Source: Entophlyctis helioformis
Lineage: Eukaryota; Chytridiomycota; Chytridiomycetes; Chytridiales; Chytriomycetaceae
Length of the DNA stretch: 13,464 bases
Assembly: GCA_025526915.1 (NCBI GenBank)
Contig: JAHLKH010000416.1
Location: 1-13,464, forward strand
Reading direction: 5' to 3'
The notes under the pieces are model-generated. The model ran no database searches. It was not told the DNA's origin and was given only the letters and a program-made list of their open reading frames with translations. The stretch's first letter is position 1, and each line of letters opens with the position of its first letter. A program made the translations under genes and the position numbers. Shown here one piece after another: positions 1-12,463 of the stretch.

Positions 1-1042
1 CATTCAGAATGCACGCCTAAGATTGCATCCAAACACGGCAGGAGCCATTACTCGTCACACTGGCCAGACAGGCTGTATTCAAGAAGGAGCGAGAAGAGCG
101 TGCAGAGAAGGCCAAGGACAAGACATCCAGGAGCACAAGAAGGATGCAGCAAGCAAGCCCGCCAGGCTCAATCTGAGGATGAGACACGGGCGTAAGTGGC
201 ATATGGCATGTCGCGTGCCTTGAATGTGCATGCTGACCAGCGCGTTCTTTGACAGATACGAGCGTGGTGAGAGATCAGCAATACGGCAGCTACTGGAAGC
301 AATCTATCGCCTGATTGCATTGCCAGTCATGACGGGTGCCGCTGCCATCCATGGCGACGAGCCAAGGCCGGTGGAGAGCACATATGATCGTCCTGAGCAG
401 ATTGTCAATCTCGCGGTATGGTTCTGGATTGGCATGTTGATCTGCGCGTCTGGTTTTGTGTGTGTTGACTTGTGCGATGTGCAGGAAATGCTCTCTGCCG
501 ACCCCATCTTTATGAAGGCGTTTGGATGCCAAGTCAAGACGCCGCCGGCGATGCAGACGCGCGGCACGGTCGTCGAGGACATTTTCAATGCCGTGTATCG
601 GTTTACGGCGACAATATGGCGTGCAGGACTCCTTCTGATTTGCCGCGATGATCGAGGAGCTGGTCATGCTCAAGCCAGACGCGCCGCTGCCACTTCAATA
701 CTGCGTCCTTGGAAAGCAACAAAGGACGGCATGACAACATTCTGTTTTGTCAATCCGGACGACCTTGGCAAGAAGGAGATCATGGGACTCCATGCCAATG
801 GGTGCATTCTGGACAGCAGCATCACCGCGTGGCAGATGTACGGCGATGGCCCACGCAGCAGCAACAGCAAGCTGCATCGGTATGGCGACTTGGTGACCCT
901 CGAGAGCGGCGCGGTGCTCAAGATCTGCGAGTTCAAGGCAGCCAAGAAGGCCACACAGCCTGATGACCACGGCGATCATGGCCACGACAACCACAACGAC
1001 CACGGCGACCACGACGACCACGGCGAGCATGATGAGCAGGGC
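1..1042 (+). CDS. Unrecognised coding stretch, probably the 5' part of the Fanzor gene (5' end outside window)
   Basis: I do not recognise a family here. Coding character is best in the frame running from 257 to 1042, with an intron at 192-255 (GTAAGT...TTTGACAG) and a second at 416-484 (GTATGG...GTGCAG, 69 nt, so the frame stays open if it is retained). Before 192 the coding-like frame changes twice (near 120 and 160) with no intron, from a Lys/Glu-rich piece (about 79-118) to an acidic piece that splices in phase to 256. At 639-731 another frame looks coding (higher third-position GC), reachable through a weak intron at 593-656, and must then shift back near 732. The segment at 733-960 reads as a plausible globular domain. 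It is followed at 960-1042 by a His/Asp-rich run. An intron at 1043-1091 (GTGTCA...TGTGCAG, 49 nt) joins it in phase to the next segment, so I infer one gene, but a separate upstream gene is possible. Confidence 0.4.
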
Positions 1043-1091
1043 GTGTCACTCGAGATCTCCTTGCACAATGTGCCCGAGCTGGCCTGTGCAG

Positions 1092-4000
1092 CCTGACGAC
1101 CTGGACACCCATGACGAGCATGATGTGCACAATCCAGCAGCAGCATCCAGCGGCACCGATGCTCCACCACAAGCTGTCCAGCGACCAGCCGTCCTAACAG
1201 CAAATGACCTACTCGCGGCGCTCACCAGCAGCGGTCTCTGGCGGCGAGGGAGCTGTCACGATGCTTCTGCGATACCTCGCGTACATTCTGGCAGGTGGCC
1301 AGATGGTCAAGCCACGAGCGCACAAGCATGTTGTGCACTCATGGCTTGTTACGACCATGCAGATGATCATTCATTGCACTTGGACAAAGGGGATGATGCA
1401 GGACAGCATGGCGCAGATGCAGGAGGATGCAGCCAAGCTGCGCATGTTTTGCAATGGATGCAGACACGGCGGCCGCAACGCAGCAGGCAGCCACAATCCA
1501 GGCGTCTGAGATGCCAGGATGACGCGGTGCAGATGGAGGCAGACGCCATGGATGGCGTTTTGCCTGGCATTCTTGACAACAGCTTATGTGCAGATGCCAT
1601 GACCAGTATCTTCAGCAATCTGGCCAGGGATATCTGCGGCACCCTCTCTACGCATTTTATCTCGAACCAGTTGATGCTGGTCGACGCGGCGATCCACCGC
1701 CTGGTTCCTGGCTCGTCTGCCGAGGATGTCAAGAAATGGCGCGAGATCATGTCCAAGGCCGCCAATGTTGCCAAGGCCGCGAAGGCTGCAAAGGACGCCA
1801 AGGATGCCAAGGCCGCCAAGGCGCCAAGACTGCTGCTGCCAAGGCTGCCAAGGCCGCCAAGCTTGCTGCCGCCAAGGACGCCACACCACAAGCCACTCTG
1901 GATGCCGCCTCTCCCACAGCAGGCTGCAAGCGGCCTGCATCAAGCTCTTCATCGGCCACCAACAGCGCCAAACCCAAGAGGCAACGGCGCAGGAAGGACA
2001 AGGCTACCACCAAGGACGGCACGCCTGGCACAACACAAGCCACAGAGGGCCAGGACGACGCTGTGCTACCGCAAGCATTGCACAAGCTCATGGCGGTCGA
2101 GTGCAACGCGTCATTGTCGCCGGCAGGAAAGTTCAAGCAACTGCGAGATCTCGCAGGCTCATCCCTCAAGCTGTACCCGCAGCCGGCGAGCCGCGATCCC
2201 TTTGTCCTCATCACAGAAACCACCCTCTTTTGGGCTGTCATGGGGGCAAAGAAGGATCGCGTACCCACCAAGGACAATGCTGTCTTGCAAGCATTGGAGA
2301 GAGCAGCTCCTTGCTGCACTCAGTAGGTCGCATTGCCTGTAAATGCCATGCTTGTATGATATGATGCTGACTCTGCACTTTTATCGTAGACTACAAAGAT
2401 GAAGACTTGACACTCGAGTCGCCAAATGACACGATCGAGAAGGCGTTTAGTGCAAGCCGTGAGGTTTGTGTTCTTGACATCCTCCTCCCTGGACTCTGTT
2501 TGAGCGAGCGACGCTTCCAGACTCCTGCAGAGGCCAAAGCGCGAATGGACGCGGTTGCCAAGGCCACAGCCGATGCCACAGCCAAGGCAACGCGAGAGGC
2601 CGACGAGCAGGGTCTGGATGGCAAGGAGCGCGAGGAGCATATCAAGGCTGCGATTGATGCCGCGTGTCCAGCAAGGCCAATCAAGACAATCAGACTGGGC
2701 AGCATCATGACGGATGGATACAGCATCTACCAGCTGGCTCTCGATGGCCGCACAAACCGTCCAGAGTCGCCTCGCAGTATGTGGCGTGCTTGGATGCTTT
2801 GGTGCACACGTTGATTCTGACCACTGCCTTGATCTACAGATCCCAACGCTGCGTCTTCAGGCGAGCAGCCCAGTATTTTTGATGATGGAGGCCTTGGTGG
2901 CCTTGGCGGCTGGAATAATTGCTTGGATGATGGCTTGGATGGCGAATGTGAGTTGTTGTGCCAATCCAGACGCACACTTGTTGTCCACACTGACTGACAT
3001 GCCATCCACAGCCGCCGATCCAGCCGACCCGTCAGCCGCCAAGCCATACACGCCCAATCCTGTAAGCCACTTGCATGCTAAACTCGTGCATTGGTGCACA
3101 TGCATTGCACATTCCTCACTCATGCCATGGCATGACAGGGCAAGCGCAACTTTTACGCTTCTCAGCGACTGCCCAACATTGTCAACGCCAACAATCTGTT
3201 CACTGACCAAGGCTACCAGACTGTTCGCGTTGTCAGCTTTGACTGGGGCAAGCGGTACCTGTATGGCGCGTCCAGCATGCTGGTCGATCTCAGAGACTTT
3301 TCGTATACGCTCGAGTCCAACTACGTGCTCTCCTCTGGCGTATTTCATGCTGAGCGTGACCTTCAGCGGTGGTATGCATGCAATGACTCTGCCACGCGCA
3401 CTCTTGACCAGATCAACTCACAGAGCCTGCCTCTTGTGCCAGGTTTAACAATCGATATGCCAAGGCAGCGGACATCCAGGCGGCCATTGCATTCAAGACC
3501 GCAAAGCATGCCGATCCAGGCGTCTCAGCAGGCGAGAGAGCCTTTTGGGATCTGCGCTGCCATGCGTACTGCTCGCCATTCCTGAATGCACGGGTATGTT
3601 TTCTCTGGTTCTGGATGCCCATTGGCATGGCCGCCATGCTGCTTGATCGCCTGCTGATCACACTGGATGGCATGGCATGGCATGGCATTCCACAGAAGGT
3701 CAAGGCCAAGCGGTTCACCATGCGCAGCAACAGCATGTCTATTCGCGGAAACGCTCTTGAGGGCATCATGAAGCTGGCAGGATCGACCACTGGCAAGCGC
3801 GCATCCCGATGCATCTCAAGGCCTCCCTGTCGACCGAACAAAGTTGACAGAGGACAACATTCCCGTTGTGTGGGCATTTGGCATCGACTTTACAGGCCAA
3901 GGTGGCCGGCATGCTGTGTTTGAGAGGTTTCTCATCAGGCATCTGCGGTCGTCTGGATATGCCTATGTGCGTCTGATGCCATCCATCCATCCATCCATCC

Positions 4001-4618
4001 ATCCATCTGTGCACCAACTGACACACGATCATGCACACGCACACACACACACAGATCTACCGCTGCAACGAGAACCTGACCAGCCAGATGTGCCCGCAGT
4101 GCAAGCAGCGGATCCCATACGAGAACCGCACCAACCTGCGACGCTACGAGTGCATACCATGCAAGACCGTCTACCACCGAGACGTGCTTGGAGCCACCAA
4201 CATCGGGATGGTCGCACTGTGGCATCTGCTCTATGGACAACGGCCGCTCTACTTGACGCACACCAAAGCCGACAGCAATCCAGCCACGCCAGAGCACCTC
4301 AACAGCATCGCGGCAATGCATATCTCCATCCAGGATTGTGCACGAAATGCTCCGTCTGTTGTCCCACAGCCTCAAACGCGGAAACACTTCAAGTCGCATG
4401 TGGCCTCATGGGACCAGATCAGCCTGCCGTCCTGTGGCGTTCAAGACGTGCTGTACAGCAGCGTTCAAGACACGGTCCATCCGTCGTCCAGCTGCGACCA
4501 GCACGCAGACAGCCTGCCCTCAAGTCACCTGTCACTCATTCCACACAGTGACTTGTTTGACCACCAACACTTTGAATCGGGGCACCTCCCGATCGACCTA
4601 ACGGGTCACTTTTTCTAA
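1092..4618 (+). CDS. Fanzor: eukaryotic TnpB-like RNA-guided DNA endonuclease, with uncompensated frame changes (possible pseudogene)
   Basis: Fanzors are RuvC-fold nucleases related to TnpB/Cas12 that cut DNA guided by an RNA from the 3' end of their own locus. Exons I infer: 1092 to about 1175, about 1232-1294, 1363-2322, 2390-2776, 2840-2947, 3012-3061, 3139-3371, 3443-3593, 3696-3966, 4055-4618. From 2390 to about 3780 and from 4055 to the TAA at 4616-4618 all splice phases agree. Catalytic signs: RuvC-I Asp at 3241 in VVSFDWGKRYLYG; Gly at 3880 in VVWAFGIDF, where TnpB carries Glu; the shifted Glu at 4070 just before LTS; zinc-ribbon Cys at 4091, 4100, 4151, 4160; RuvC-III Asp at 4181 in HRDVLGATN. 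The N-terminal half has an Ala/Lys repeat (about 1745-1880) and a basic stretch KPKRQRRRKDK (1970-2002), a likely nuclear signal. Frame changes near 1452, 1515, 1828, 2298 and 3780-3843 lack a usable intron. The catalytic half alone is about 587 residues, so the whole protein would be large. Confidence 0.82.
3844..4207 (+). other. Fanzor RuvC-II / zinc ribbon / RuvC-III block
   Basis: This is the most diagnostic part of the Fanzor gene. The exon ending at 3966 and the exon starting at 4055 are joined across an 88-nt intron (GTGCGT...ACACAG) at phase 0. The order is hydrophobic strand, Gly in place of the TnpB Glu (3880), helix, strand, Glu (4070) in NENLTSQMCPQC, a C-x2-C pair, 16 residues, a second C-x2-C pair, then HRD. 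That spacing and the Glu-x2-TS-x2-C motif follow the OrfB zinc-ribbon pattern, in the arrangement reported for Fanzors. Confidence 0.85.
3979..4054 (+). repeat. Two microsatellites inside a Fanzor intron
   Basis: Seven copies of CCAT occupy 3979-4006, and an AC-rich dinucleotide run (about 4033-4052) leads directly into the acceptor AG at 4053-4054. The AC run replaces the usual pyrimidine tract. The repeats make this intron (88 nt) longer than most of its neighbours. Confidence 0.85.
4576..4614 (+). other. Two tandem hairpins and T-run at the Fanzor 3' end (candidate guide-RNA scaffold segment)
   Basis: ATCGGG (4576-4581) pairs with CCCGAT (4588-4593) around a six-base loop. One base later GACC (4595-4598) pairs with GGTC (4604-4607) around five bases. 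Five T residues follow at 4610-4614, and the stop codon is at 4616. In TnpB and Fanzor loci the guide RNA overlaps or follows the 3' end of the gene, so the position suits an omega/fRNA scaffold. It could also be chance structure in coding DNA. Confidence 0.3.
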
Positions 4619-4844
4619 CGATAAAGGTGAGCACCTTGTGGATGTGCCTCGCCTGTCTGTCGTCGCATGCTCGTTGCTGACTCGAACCTGCCATCGTGTG
4701 ATGTGCGGGCTTGCATTCGACGCCTCTTGCGACGAATTGTATTCCAAAATGCTTGGTAATTGTATGAATATCGGGCCACAAGAGCGAGCGATTGCGCAAC
4801 TAAACTCAACAACAACCACTTGAACGCTGTTGCTGCTGCCGCCC
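4619..4844. other. Intergenic: Fanzor 3' flank and NKAP 5' flank
   Basis: There is no gene here by my reading. Short ORFs on both strands have no recognisable content. The stretch at about 4735-4775 is AT-richer than its surroundings. The NKAP promoter and leader should lie here, and so may the right end of the Fanzor element and any guide sequence. I could not identify a terminal repeat or target-site duplication. Confidence 0.5.
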
Positions 4845-7027
<2,183 letters not shown>

Positions 7028-7334
7028 AGGAGCGAGTGGCTGTGTGTGATGCCAATGAAGGCTTTGCCGACTGTGGCTGTTTTTTCGGGACTGGGGACTG
7101 GGGTGCTAGCGAGCCGAGACCGAGGGCCTAAACCCAGTGCTTGGCTGTGGCGGCATGCGTGCATCAGCGAGACAGGCAAAACGATGTCGGTAGCATGACG
7201 CCGATCGTGACGGCCCGTATCTGGGGCAGTGCTTTGCAGTGCATGTCTATAAGGCCAGAGCCAGAGTCGTACTATCACTATTATTAGGGCAGCGCAGATA
7301 GATAGAAGAGAGAGAGAGAAGGGAGAGAAGACAG
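7028..7334. other. Intergenic between convergent NKAP and cytochrome b5 genes
   Basis: I see no coding region with support. The stretch must hold both 3' UTRs. No AATAAA was seen on either strand. A purine-rich GATA/GA microsatellite fills about 7298-7330, just beyond the cytochrome b5 stop codon. Confidence 0.6.
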
Positions 7335-7934
7335 TCACTCTATAGCAGACACGTCGCCTGCCGCCGCTGCCGTCTCTGACACGCCCATCGCCGCCACGGA
7401 CGCCGCAAGAGCGCCGACCTCACCACCACCACCAGCGGCATTCGCAGCATTCGCCGCCGCAGCAGCGGCATTCGCAGCGGCAGCATTTGCAGCAACCAAC
7501 TCCTTGTCGTCGTCAGCGACCAGCCGCCCAAGCCGCCGCCCGACACCCAACCGCTTGGGCACATTCACATGCGCATGATACTTGCGCACCAGCAACGTGG
7601 CGTCGCGGCCCACGCCCTTGAGCAGATAGTCGAGCCCGCCCGGATGGTCAAACGTCGACACGTCGTACACGACCCCGTCGACCGCCATCCACTGGCCCGA
7701 CTCTTCCGTCTTGTGCGACGCGAGCGCTGAGGCGCTGATGGGCGGCAGGTCGGACGCGGCGGCGGTCGGCGTGGGCAGCCGCGCGTGCGAGGATTTGGGC
7801 GAGTGCGATGTCGAGCCGCCGCTGTTGCCGCTCTTGTCGAGATCGTCTTTGCCGGGCGGTGTCGATGGCGAGACTGCCGATGCCGACGGGCTGCCGCTGC
7901 CGCCGCCACGAAACTTTTGCAGCCAGGATTGCAT
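7335..7934 (-). CDS. Cytochrome b5 heme-binding domain protein, Irc21/CYB5R4-like
   Basis: This is a single-exon gene of 199 residues, starting MQSWLQKF at the ATG complementary to 7932-7934; an upstream TTG-initiated extension is not needed. The N-terminal third is Ser/Pro-rich and probably disordered. The b5 fold spans about residues 75-130: WMAVDGVVYDVSTFDHPGG, then GVGRDATLLVRKYHAHVNV. The axial heme ligands should be His97 in HPGG and His120, 23 residues later. That spacing and the K-Y-H-x-x-V-N context match the b5 domains of yeast Irc21 and animal CYB5R4 rather than microsomal b5 (24 residues). The Trp usual after the second His is replaced by His. No reductase domain follows, only a tail rich in Ala, Asn and Gly. 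There is no C-terminal membrane anchor, so it is probably a soluble electron carrier. The length is close to that of Irc21. Confidence 0.85.
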   Translation of the reverse strand: MQSWLQKFRGGGSGSPSASAVSPSTPPGKDDLDKSGNSGGSTSHSPKSSHARLPTPTAAASDLPPISASALASHKTEESGQWMAVDGVVYDVSTFDHPGGLDYLLKGVGRDATLLVRKYHAHVNVPKRLGVGRRLGRLVADDDKELVAANAAAANAAAAAANAANAAGGGGEVGALAASVAAMGVSETAAAAGDVSAIE

Positions 7935-8006
7935 TGCGTTGGTGCGGTGTCGGTCAGTCGGTCGCCTTGCGTTGGAAAGGGTCGGCTGGCGTCTGGGCAA
8001 GGTCGC

Positions 8007-8099
8007 AATATATCCCTGCCCGCACAATCAGCTCGTCATGCCCGTCATGCCGTCATGACGCAGCCAAATCTCGCCGAGATCGTCGCGCTATTGACGTCA
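8007..8099 (-). promoter_or_regulatory. TATA-like and CRE-like sites upstream of the cytochrome b5 gene
   Basis: On the minus strand ATATATT lies at 8013-8007, about 75 nt before the ATG. The perfect palindrome TGACGTCA (8092-8099) lies about 160 nt before it; this is the full cAMP-response element bound by ATF/CREB-type bZIP factors. Both sit in the 331-bp gap between the RPL35A stop and the cytochrome b5 start. The rest of that gap shows nothing further. Function is inferred from motif and position. Confidence 0.4.
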
Positions 8100-8265
8100 T
8101 TCTTATCGGCGCGCCGAGTCCAGGTGCAACACGCACGCTGTGAGCGCGCAGAGGGTGAAGCACATGTCCATGTTCGTCCATATTGTTTCATTGCCCAAGT
8201 CTGGCCAGCACCGCCGCGTTATCCAGAGACAAACACTGCCGCACTGGCCAACGCTATGCATCCAT

Positions 8266-9314
8266 TTAAACACGCGAGGGGTAGAGCATCTGTTCACGCG
8301 GACAAGCGATCGCATCCATCCAGGCAACACGGCGTTAGCCAGGCGTCCAGTCTCTGCGACAGCAGCAATGGCAACAATAGCAACAACAGCAACACGCGGC
8401 ACCAGTCCACTTACAACGCGGACAGAGGCACCGAAGCTCTTGGCGGGAAGGTTCGAGGCAAACTTTGCACGGACACCGCCAGAGTTGCCGTGGGTTCTGG
8501 TGATGCGGCCCCAGATGACGCGGATCTTGGAGCCGTCAATGGCGCGCTCGGCACGGTACACGTAGGCGACACGCTTGCCAAGGTAGAACTCGGCATCCTG
8601 GGGAGTTCTGACACCCTCGACCTGGAGGAGGGAGGTGTGCTCCTTGGTGTTGCGCTTAGAGCGGCGGAAACCGAGGACACGGCCCTTGGCGTAGAGTCTG
8701 TCGTTGGACGCAGGGCATTAGTCATGTTTGCTCCTTGTTGCAGCAGTGGCTGGTTGGTTGGAGCAGGAGCAGCAGCAGTTGTTGTTGTCGTATGGTGTGG
8801 TTGCTTGCAGCCCATGTCGGCACAGGTGGTGCGTTGCTGCTGTGCATGTCGCCTGCCGCCCAGTTGAAGCTGAATCGATTCAGCACACAAGTCGTTGCTG
8901 CTGGGTCGAGCCGGCCTGTCCATCCCATCCCATCCCATCCCATCCAGTTGCCGAGCGGTCGGGCATCAGGACAGCACGGCATGGGTGGGGGTGTGTCGTA
9001 GCATCCATCCCCGCTCGTCTGTATAGTGCAGGACGGCGTGTCGCCAGCCCATGCATCCATCCATCCCCGCCGGCCGCCGCAACGTTGCCGATTCCCAAGT
9101 CGATTCCTGTTCCAGGCTGCTGCTGCTGCTCAAAGTCGAGTCGGAACGTCGCAAGTCGGCTGCTGCTGGCTGGGTCGCTGCTGCTGGGTCGGCCGGCGTA
9201 CGTCTGCTGGTCGTCCCCACCACTACTGCTGCTCCTGCTCCTGCTGCTCCTGCTGCTGCTCCTGCTACCGTCGTTCGAGGTTGCTCACCGTTGGGGACGC
9301 GAAGTAGCAACCAT
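8266..9314 (-). CDS. RPL35A: 60S ribosomal protein eL33 (L35A)
   Basis: eL33 is a structural protein of the large cytosolic ribosomal subunit. Three exons on the minus strand: 9314-9289 (26 nt, MVATSRPQ and the first two bases of Arg), 8697-8415, and 8289-8266 (24 nt, MLYPSRV and stop). The total is 110 residues, the length of human RPL35A. Signature stretches include [69 protein letters not shown] and the C-terminal LYPS. Splice sites: intron 1 8698-9288 (donor GTGAGC, branch-like ACTAAT about 20 nt before the CAG) and intron 2 8290-8414 (donor GTAAGT, acceptor CAG). Frame and phase close exactly. Intron 1 is 591 nt, far longer than any other in the window. Confidence 0.95.
8869..8945. repeat. 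Perfect palindrome and CATCC repeat inside RPL35A intron 1
   Basis: GCTGAATCGATTCAGC (8869-8884) is a 16-bp perfect palindrome. Five copies of CATCC follow at 8921-8945. The rest of the intron is rich in CTG/CTC triplets (9117-9270). I looked for C/D-box and H/ACA snoRNA signals on the transcribed strand and saw no convincing pair. Confidence 0.75.
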
Positions 9315-9383
9315 CTTTTGAGTGAGTAGTGTGAGGGCGGAAACCACTGCGGCTGCTCGTCAAATTCCAAACTGGCTGGCCGA

Positions 9384-9404
9384 AATTGGCGCTCGTCACG
9401 TGAC
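9384..9404 (-). promoter_or_regulatory. RPL35A promoter elements: palindromic E-box and CCAAT
   Basis: GTCACGTGAC (9395-9404) is a perfect 10-bp palindrome with a CACGTG core, the type bound by bHLH factors such as Cbf1, about 80 bp upstream of the RPL35A ATG. A CCAAT pentamer lies at 9388-9384 on the minus strand. The leader just before the ATG is pyrimidine-rich, as in many ribosomal-protein genes. Function is inferred. Confidence 0.4.
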
Positions 9405-9661
9405 CCGATGGCCGGTTTTTGTTGGCGTGCTTGGCGTTCCGCTGGCTTGCCGGCCGTCTCGCCTGCTCTGTCCTCGGTCGGTCGGTCGGTCGGTCGGTCG
9501 GTGCACCAGCAGTGCCGTGTTGTGTCGTCCTTCTGTGCGCTGTGTGTTATGTTGTCCTGTCCTTCTGTGTGTTGTCCTTCTGCTGTGTGTGTTGTCCTGC
9601 TGCCCTTCTGTGTGCGACTGCGAGTGCACCAGAGCACCACAGCGTCTCCAACCGGCACGCC

Positions 9662-9721
9662 TATTGCCTGCTGTCTTGACTATGCGCCGACCCCCGAGTA
9701 CGGTCCATACAACAGGCAATA
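9662..9721 (-). other. Inverted repeat able to form a 13-bp hairpin
   Basis: TATTGCCTGCTGT (9662-9674) is the reverse complement of ACAACAGGCAATA (9709-9721) at 12 of 13 positions, with 34 bases between. In a minus-strand transcript the odd pair would be a G-U wobble, giving 13 continuous pairs. It is not part of any recognised gene and does not fit a tRNA. Confidence 0.6.
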
Positions 9722-10098
9722 CGCTTGCGCATCCTCTCCATCTCCCTGCTACCTCCCTGGTACCTCCCCACATCCCGACCCACGCTAGATCCAAGCTTGC
9801 CTCCTCCCATTGGGCACACTTGTTTGCAACCGTGGAAGATCGACCCACCCAGGCACCCTGTCTGCCCCACCGGCCTGTGCTGGCTTCCAGACTCTCCCTT
9901 CACCCGGAAGCTGCACGCTCGCTGCCGGTGGGAGCGTTCTGTTTGGCGGTCGGCATTCGCAATGCTGATCTCTGAGCGGCGCTTGTCACGGACGCTGCCA
10001 CATCACACATCACATCACATCAACTGCCAATAAAAAGCACCCGTTGTTGCAGCAGAAGCAGAAAAAGTAGTGTAAAAAGAGGGAGCAGAGGGAGCGGG

Positions 10099-12463
<2,365 letters not shown>

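Larger units (their letters stand above)
9315..10098. other. 784-bp intergenic region between RIO2 and RPL35A
   Basis: It holds the RPL35A promoter at its left end, seven copies of CGGT at 9475-9502, a TG/CCTTCTG-rich stretch to about 9620, a long inverted repeat (9662-9721) and a CATCACA repeat near 10005-10020. A + strand frame is open from 9322 to 9975. Its first ATG, at 9682, would give 97 residues of no recognisable family. An AATAAA occurs at 10029-10034. I do not call a gene here. Confidence 0.5.

Noticed and set aside
1367..2319. Minus-strand open frames of 122-190 codons rich in Ala, Leu and Trp
   Set aside because: They mirror the Ala/Lys repeat and the Fanzor coding strand. They have no splice pattern of their own and no recognisable domain.
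963..2342. Continuous 459-codon open frame on the + strand
   Set aside because: Only 1092 to about 1175 and about 1515-1828 look coding in this frame, plus a short end piece. Between 1830 and 2295 the sister frame (KFKQLRDLAGSSLKLYPQ) is clearly the coding one, so the long frame is not one protein.
3979..4054. CRISPR-like or transposon-end repeats
   Set aside because: The units are 4 bp or 2 bp with no spacers; this is a plain microsatellite within an intron.
1..4844. TnpA/IS607 recombinase or another transposase partner of the Fanzor
   Set aside because: No HUH, serine-recombinase or DDE signature was seen on either strand. A partner could lie outside the window.
8411..8938. 175-codon minus-strand frame across RPL35A
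   Set aside because: The RPL35A exon 2 protein is in a different frame of the same strand. This one runs through its intron and has no family match.
8698..9288. snoRNA inside RPL35A intron 1
   Set aside because: No RTGATGA with a matching CTGA near paired ends, and no clear H/ACA double hairpin, could be found on the transcribed strand.
9640..9740. tRNA or spliceosomal snRNA at the inverted repeat
   Set aside because: There is no cloverleaf, no A/B box pair and no known snRNA sequence; only the single long stem is present.
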